A stretch of DNA of 64,000 nt, from assembly GCA_965153455.1 (NCBI GenBank), contig OZ234502.1, positions 4,319,267 through 4,383,266 on the forward strand. The letters are read 5' to 3'. Below are positions 57,450-64,000 of this stretch, one piece after another (within the stretch, counting starts at the first letter, position 1; the number at the start of each line of letters is the position of its first letter). This DNA comes from Sphagnum compactum. Taxonomy: Eukaryota > Bryophyta > Sphagnopsida > Sphagnales. The notes under the pieces are model-generated. The model saw nothing but the letters and a program-made list of their open reading frames with translations. It was not told where the DNA came from and ran no database searches. Position numbers and translations under genes: made by a program.

Positions 57450-60400
57450 CTAACTATAATTGGTTGGCTGTCGCTGCCTCAAGTTCCCTGTCATGTGATC
57501 ACCATTTTCAAAGCTGGACTCTGACACAGAATCTGCTGCCATATCATTAAGCTGAATATCTCTATGCCGAACACCATTTGTGTTTGTACCATTAGTCTGA
57601 TTGGAGCCTGCACCTGTATCCACTCCTATTCTCTGACCTTCATCGGCAAGCTTCTTCAATAAGTTCATCAAAGTGGGGAGCAGCTTTGATGAGATTGATA
57701 GAATCCCTGGTAAAAAGCCATGTTCAAATTCCCGCTTGATGTCAAGCTGTACCCAAACAGCCTTCAGGAACAGATAAAGGACAAATAGAATGGCTATGTA
57801 CAAAGGGTTCCGGAGAAGAGCCATAAACTCATTGAATCCAAGCACCACCATGGCACAGATTGCCCATGGAGGTGGCATCCATGATTTTCCTCGTTTTGCA
57901 GCATCTTGTGCAGCAAGAGCTTGGCTAATTGTATACTCTGTTTCATTCTGGAATTGCCGCCATATTGTTTTGCACTGCACAGGAGTAAGTAAGATATCTG
58001 ATGGAGAAATACCTGGCCATGTACTAGCTGCCAATACCTGTGAACCTGCAGATGCAGGATTGGGATTTGAAGTTGTGCTATTGACTGATAACTTTCGCGA
58101 TAGTGTTCGCTGCAAAGAATCCTGAGGTTCCCCCACCAATGTCAAGAGTGATGTTTCAATCACATCAGAGCTTATACCCTTTGGTTTCAAGCGTACAGCA
58201 GCCAGAACTGCAAGAAGCTTCACAGCAGCAACTCGAGCATCTCTTGTGATAGCTCGAACATCATGTTCCTCTCCCCAAACCCTAGGCATATTGTCTGCTT
58301 CATGCCCAAAGACACTGGTGAAGCGATCCTTCATTCGAATGATCACTTGCCCAGCTTCTTCCCTTGCCTTCTTCTCCACGATCCCTCGGCCATAGGTGAA
58401 TATTTCAACCAGCATGGGTGACAGCTCTTCTGTAGTGGGCTCAAACCCTTCAATTGCATGTTTGAAGCCAGATGTTGCCACTGCAACTTCATGCTCCAGA
58501 AGCTTTGTGACGGCTGGCCAAGTGTCAGGAGAAGCTGCATCCAGAAGAGAGGCAGCAGGATCCCCAATGGCCACATCCAGCTTCTTTTCAAATGTTTTTG
58601 TGAGTTGCAAAATCTTCTCTGCACGCATTGATCGGCTGTAAGTATCAATGTCCCGACGAAGCTTCTCTTTCAACTTTGATGTGTCCCAGTCTGCTTCCAT
58701 GATTTGAGCATCTGGACCCAATCACACATAAGACCAATCAGCATCTCTCTTGCAAGGTACTATAAAATCACAACAACAGTTAGAGAAGCTCACCACTAAA
58801 CCCTAGTTGATACGACTCTGCATTATGCACATTGCATTTTGCTTCAAGTGGCATAGTTATGACAAGCATCCACAGCTGCCACTACTTCTATCTGACTCTT
58901 TGGACAAGGAAATGACCAATTCAACATGGATACTGCAAACCACATCTCAACAAGCTAAAGGCTTGCACAGCAAAACTCCATGCACAAGCAACTCCAACTT
59001 ATAATGACTGGCCTGGAACATACACATCTCAGAATGCAAATCCCCAAGCACAGTGCTAGCAACACAGCCTTTGCTCATCCTCAGTGGAAGGAATGTTATA
59101 CTGCAGGATTTTATATCTGGCACATATCATTCATTACATCACATGCAAAGGAATTAGGGTTCCTAATTAGGTTTTTTTCCCATCAATTACCTGCACAGCA
59201 AGCATCAAAATCCACCATGGCAGCCTCAGAACATTGTCGCACAAGGATGGCAAAACCTAGTTTCTGTGAAGAAGAATCTGTTGCGCTGTTGAGCTTCTGC
59301 TTGAACACACTCAAGGTCTTGACCCGGTGGTGCCCTAATACAGTTTGGTAACTAGGTTGCACATGATCAAGAAGCTTCAACATCAGAAAAGATCGCTTCA
59401 CCATCCTCACTCCTTCCTCAAAGTAGGCAGCCTCTGCATCATACTCCAACAAATACCTTTCCAAGATGGAGCTGACAGCCGAGCCAAAGTGTGGAACTGG
59501 CACGTCGTCATGTACCCTTTGTTCAAGCTGTTGCCATTCAGGATTCGATAACAGTGCCATGATCTTCTCATGTGCAATTTCCTCACATCGCACTGTTGCC
59601 ACCATCACCTTATGTGCGGGCAGGTCAAGGTCCTTATTCTCCTTGATCACCTTCCAAATCTGCTGCGTGGAGAAAGGGAAACCTGTACCTGGGACGACAG
59701 CACGTCGATCTCCAGCCAATCCACCAGGTGCAACAGAGTTCATGAATCGAGTGCGCAGCTCTGCAACTTGTTCCTTGAACTGCTCCTCTTTCTCCTCAAA
59801 ATTTGCCAGTGCCGTGACTTGAACATTGAAGAACTCACTCAGTGGTGTGTGCTGGTACTTCTCAGGCTTGGGTACAACATCCCAAATCTTCTGGATGTCT
59901 TCACGCAGAATCGGCTCCAAAGTCTCAAGGGGAGTGCGGGTTTTGTCCCTGATGACAAAGAGCAGAGTGGTCTTGCGCGGCGTGAAGAGTCTCATCATGA
60001 CCTGGAAGACAGTCTTGAGCAAGGGTTTGTTTGCTGCTTGTTCCCTTCCAATGTCATGGCACCACATGTTGATGAGCACAATGTCAGAAACCGCTAGGGC
60101 AAACAGCGAACTCTGTTTCTCGAATGCAGTATCATCTTCTCCTCTCTCTCTGCCATCCGTCCCTTCCAAATCCATCACTAGGGTACACGGCTCCACCCCG
60201 CCCTCAGCTCGCGCAAGCCATACTCCTTGTGTCGTCTGACTGCGACCTTTGAACGCATCCATCTCCACAAACCGGGTCTTGAACAGATGGTTCATCAGCG
60301 TCGACTTGCCTGAGCTTTGCGGTCCCATGATTGCTACAACTGCATACGAGACTCCGCATTCCGCTAGCCTCACTTCCCGCACGAAAGCTTCCAACCCCTT

Positions 60401-60463
60401 CTCGTTGAAGGTTCCCGATCCATCGATCAGCTGCAGCGTCGTCTGTGCCGCCGCCGCCGCCAT
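57450..60463 (-). CDS. RHD3: RHD3/SEY1-type dynamin-like GTPase of the ER, two coding exons
   Basis: Exon 1 (60463-59191) and exon 2 (58711-57450) join in phase 1 at an Asp codon and encode 844 residues, slightly longer than the roughly 800 of Arabidopsis RHD3. The GTPase domain has G1 GPQSSGKST at 47-55, G2 SQTTQG at 75-80, G3 DLEGTDG at 98-104 and G4 RDK at 172-174. The conserved [19 protein letters not shown] segment spans the exon junction. Helical-bundle sequence follows, then a paired hydrophobic hairpin at about 707-746 ([31 protein letters not shown]) and a polar tail. These proteins sit in ER tubule membranes and fuse them by GTP-driven dimerisation, shaping the ER network needed for root-hair and cell expansion. 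The start is the first ATG and is followed by the family's usual short leader. Having only one coding intron is unlike the many introns of angiosperm RHD3 genes. Confidence 0.97.
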
Positions 60464-60984
60464 GCGAGAGACTCCCCCCCCCCCCCCAACACCTTCCTCC
60501 TCCTCCTGTTCCTCCCCTTCTTCAAGACTTTCCCTCTCCGATTACAAACCACAGACTGAAAGAAGAGGAATCACGCAGCAGGATCGTTAAGAAGCCCCAA
60601 ATTCACAGATTTCCTGCAGACTGCAAACCAACGTTCCTGCTTCTGAATCTCTCGGACAATCCTTCTTCTCTGGTGCTCGGGAGCTTCAGATTTCCGATTG
60701 AAAGAAGGAGCAACGGGAAAAAAACACACACACACACACGGTTCTTCTTAACTGTCGAGAAAAAAACAAAGGCTTGATTGTGGGCGAATTGCAGAAGAAC
60801 CCAATAAAGAAAAAAATTCCTGAACACTGTAGAATGAATCGAAAAGCTTGATAAATTGGAGAGTGCGAGATCGAAGCTTGTTTCCGCAGAGAATCGAGAG
60901 AACGACGAAGAAGAGAGAAAGAATCACGAAGAATATGAAGAAGAGTACGAAAGCTCTCTTGCTTACTCTGTGCTCCTTTCTTTT

Positions 60985-61215
60985 CCCTTTCTCTCCATCT
61001 TTCGAGCTATTTCTTTTCAGCATGTTCGGTCCCTTTCTTTTCGGTATCTTCGGCCCCTCTCCTTTTCCATTTCTCTCCATCTTTCGAGTTATTTCTTTTC
61101 AGTATCTACGTTCCCTTTCTTTTCACCTTCTCTCTATCTTTCAAGTCATTTCTTTTCAGTATCTTCCGCCCCCTTCCAATTTCTTCTTTCTCTCTCCATC
61201 TTTCGAGTTATTTCC
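60985..61215. repeat. CT-rich minisatellite (about 60-bp units) upstream of the RHD3-like gene
   Basis: Units share CTCTCCATCTTTCGAGTTAT, TTCTTTTCAGTATCT and TCCCTTTCTTTTC. CTCTCCATCT starts near 60991, 61073, 61132 and 61192. Spacings are 82, 59 and 60 bp, the first enlarged by a half unit. On the gene's strand this is GA-rich, 520-750 bp upstream of the start codon. Confidence 0.8.
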
Positions 61216-61239
61216 TTTCACGAGCCTTCTTCGGGTTTC

Positions 61240-64000
61240 ATTAGGTCTGCCCAAAAAAACATTCTCTCTTCAGTGACCAGGCAATTTCATTTTCGTAAAT
61301 TTATTTCTTTTTTTTTGAAGTAAAACAATTATTTTTATTTTTATCACGGTTTTCATCCCATCAAGAATTGTCACTTTTCATCCAGAAGATTTTTTTTTTA
61401 AAAAAAAAATTCCATCCAAAATGCCCCAGTTTTATGAAGTTTCCTTTCTTTGTGAATTGAATGAAAAATATTATTTTAACGTTATTGTTTTCAATGGATG
61501 GTCACCTCATGAATATTTTGTCGTTTTCATCTTGGGAAGTATATTTTTTCATCCACAATGGCTGAGTTGCATGAATATTTCCTTTTTTTTGTGAAGTAAA
61601 AACAATAAATATTATTTTTAGATAATGGTTTTCAATGGATGTTAATCTCATGAAGATTTGTCATTAAATTCATCTTGGAGACCTCTTTTTTCTTTTTTTT
61701 TTCATCCATAATGGCAAACTTTCATGATTTTAACTTTTGAGAAATTCACAATGGACAATGATCAGAGTTTATTTGAAGGTTAAATTCAATTCATAATTTT
61801 CATATTTGTCTTTTGTTTGATTTTTTTTTCTTCCTTTCTCTAATTATAAAAAAAAAAAAAAAAAAAAAAACCCTCATGTTCAACTCATGAAAGGGGAAGG
61901 AAAAAAATATCATCCAATGTTTGTCATTCCATAACAAAAACCTCATATCCATTGTGTACTCTTTTTACAAAGTTTTCACTAACATAAATTAAAATTGGAA
62001 CTTCCAAATTTTGGTATAATATATATATATATATATAATATTTTAAACTCTACAAACTAAGCATAAAATAGAAGTAATATTTTTAAAAATTATTTATTAG
62101 AATAAGAAGCAATTTATTTTGAAATTGTTCGACTCAATTGTCCTCTCCAATATCCCCCTTTCCAAACACTACCTAATTACCCAAATGTCATTCACAGTTT
62201 GCTTGACAAAGTCTAACCATGTGGATATCACCGGCCACGAATCTCACTCATCCAGGGCTTATCAACTATACCAAGAGCTCTCTCCCTCTCCCCCTCCCCC
62301 CCAACCCCAATTTCCTTAAGATACTTAATTTTAATTTCATTAACAAAATTATTCAATATTCAATAACTCTTGCATTACAGGTCTAAAACATTATCAAACC
62401 ACTCGGTGCACTCTTACTCATCAAGGACTTTCCAACAACACCAAGAGCACCTCCAACAATACGGGTTTGGGAGATCTCTACATTTTGACAAGCTTATAAA
62501 CTACCTTCCTTCATAGATAGATCACCGTTTACACATTTTGAGAACAAACTGAATGCAGTTTGTCTGGGTCCATTGGCATTGCCTACCGAGGCAAGGATAT
62601 TGTGTTTAGATTCATTATAGAGTATAGTAGCTTAAGGGATTTTTATAGGCCCCTCGGTAATAGGTCTATTTTTATATGAGGATTTTTGAAAGATGATATT
62701 TTGGCTTGTGTTGAAGCTTGAGATTAGTTATAGAGTTTAGAGTATCTTGAAGGATTTTGGTTTCTTTTAGAGGATTTTGTTTTGAAGATTGTGTTTTTGC
62801 ATGGTGAAATATTTGAGTGTTTCCATAATTCTTGTTTTGCCTTAAGATACTTTTTAATGGAAATTGCAAGGCCACAGTGTAATTGACACACCCCCCTTGT
62901 TTTCAAAGCTTGTGACTTGGAAAAGTTCAACCACAAGGTATTGATTTCTTCTACGTAGGCTTTTTCATGAAAGTGAAGAACTAGTGATGCAGAGTTGAAA
63001 TCTTCAATCAAGCCTGCAGGGAAAGTCATGTGGAGGAGCTGACAATTTCTGTGGAAGTCTGTTGTAGCACTAAGTACTTTATGACTCTTTTGGAGAAACC
63101 AATTTGATAATGCATGCATTTGATCTAGAATACGTTACCTAGTAAAATTCCCATGTTTTGAATTCCTGAACCCCCTACCTATTTTAGGAGCTTCCATGCC
63201 ATCAAAATGCACAATCATAAAATCCACTTTAAAGTGCTAGGTAAGGCCTGAAGATAGAGGTATTACATATAGTGAAGGACGTCGGGATGAAATGAAGCTT
63301 TCCATCCATCCATTCATCCGTCATCCATCCTGTCATCCATCCCGTCATCCACCGGGATGAATGAGGAGTCTGAAGCTGAGGGCAGGTTCCAATCCAGATT
63401 ACACCCCCAATCTAGGGGCCTTACCGCATGTAAAGAACTAGCAAGGAACCTTATGAAGTGTAACAGCCCTTGCTGAAAACTTAAGATACTTGCCTTGCAA
63501 CAGAGGTAATCTTACCCTCCTTTTAAGGTGCCCTCCAGCTACGCTAAGAAAATTTCGCCAATTCTTTATCAATGAGTTATATCCAACAACTATTGCAACC
63601 ACCTAATGGAGTCATTGACAAGGGGGACGTTAAACACCCTTATGAACTTTGGGGGTGTCAATGTGGTGACTATGCAAATGATGTGAACAAAATGATACGG
63701 TGTGTCATTACATCAAGTTGTCCTTGTGTGTCTAGCACGACGCACCAAACGCATCTGGATTTAGACTATATTGGATGTGATAAGACTCATAGAGACCCAA
63801 GGACTAGAGGATGTGAGTGGAAATAATGTTCTTAAGTCACTAAATGACCAAACTAAAAGCATGTGTTCAAATGGTCGGGAATTTTCTTGGTCAAGCATGA
63901 AGTGACCAACATAGACAATGAACATGTGTTTTTTGGCTTGCTACATGGAATGTTTCATCCGGTTAATGAATATAGGCTTTTGACCATATTTGAATGCATT
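61240..64000. other. AT-rich intergenic DNA to the window end
   Basis: It contains poly-A of about 23 at 61,848-61,870, an (AT)n run at about 62,019-62,036, a copy of the dispersed repeat (62,320-62,520) and a CATC-rich tract at 63,301-63,355. A minus frame at 62724-63119 (131 codons) and a + frame at 63572-63826 (84 codons) match nothing I know. No gene is supported. Confidence 0.5.
62320..62520. repeat. Second location of the dispersed repeat family
   Basis: It has the same block order as 42,820-43,510: AAAATTATTCAATATTCAA, ACAGGTCTAAAAC, CTTACTCATCAAGGACTTTC, ACACCAAGAGCACC, GAGATCTCTACATTTTGACA and AAACTACCTTCCTT. It is in the same orientation. A partial extra unit (CTCATCCAGGGCTTATCAAC, ACCAAGAGCTC) lies at about 62,246-62,282. 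Confidence 0.6.

Noticed and set aside
59570-60239. + strand frames of 137 and 175 codons
   Set aside because: They are antisense to the strongly conserved RHD3-type GTPase exon.

Overview
This is nuclear DNA of a land plant. The evidence is spliced genes with GT-AG introns, plant-type protein families (a plant nicotinamidase, a thaumatin-like protein, an AP2/ERF factor, an RHD3-type GTPase), TTTAGGG-type interstitial telomere motifs and decayed Ty1/copia and Ty3/gypsy retroelements. The species cannot be fixed by reading alone. The gag of one Ty3 fragment recalls Tcn1-like chromoviruses reported mainly from mosses and lycophytes, and the RHD3-type gene has only two coding exons. A seedless plant is therefore my weak preference.

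Layout: 1-17,200 is AT-rich and gene-poor, with short-period repeats, a foldback element, and remnants of Ty3 gag/protease (7.6-8.7 kb, + strand) and of another gag (9.1-10.3 kb, - strand). A nicotinamidase gene (- strand, 17.2-18.9 kb) and a TMEM42-like EamA/DMT membrane-protein gene (+ strand, 19.3-20.1 kb) share a short divergent promoter. A badly decayed copia element fills 22.6-28.5 kb. A five-exon thaumatin-like gene with a C-terminal hydrophobic tail lies at 29.5-32.4 kb (-), with a minisatellite in its first intron. A copia RT fragment and a small minisatellite precede an intronless ERF transcription factor gene (-, 36.5-38.1 kb).

From 38.6 to 45.2 kb there is no gene. This stretch holds a 130-bp tandem array with a telo-box in every unit, a dispersed repeat family and a short hairpin. 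A second gene island follows: MAGO NASHI (+, 45.3-46.3 kb), a J-domain protein gene (+, 48.6-51.3 kb, with a GC-AG first intron), a copia RNase H fragment, a decayed coiled-coil pseudogene, and an RHD3/SEY1 dynamin-like GTPase gene (-, 57.5-60.5 kb). The last 3 kb are AT-rich noncoding repeats.

The seven genes form no pathway. They cover NAD salvage, a small membrane transporter-like protein, secreted or cell-surface defence, transcription, the exon junction complex, a co-chaperone and ER tubule fusion. I found no convincing novel multi-gene system. The most notable items are gene-structure oddities and repeat architecture. Exon boundaries were deduced by hand from splice sites, reading phase and family conservation.
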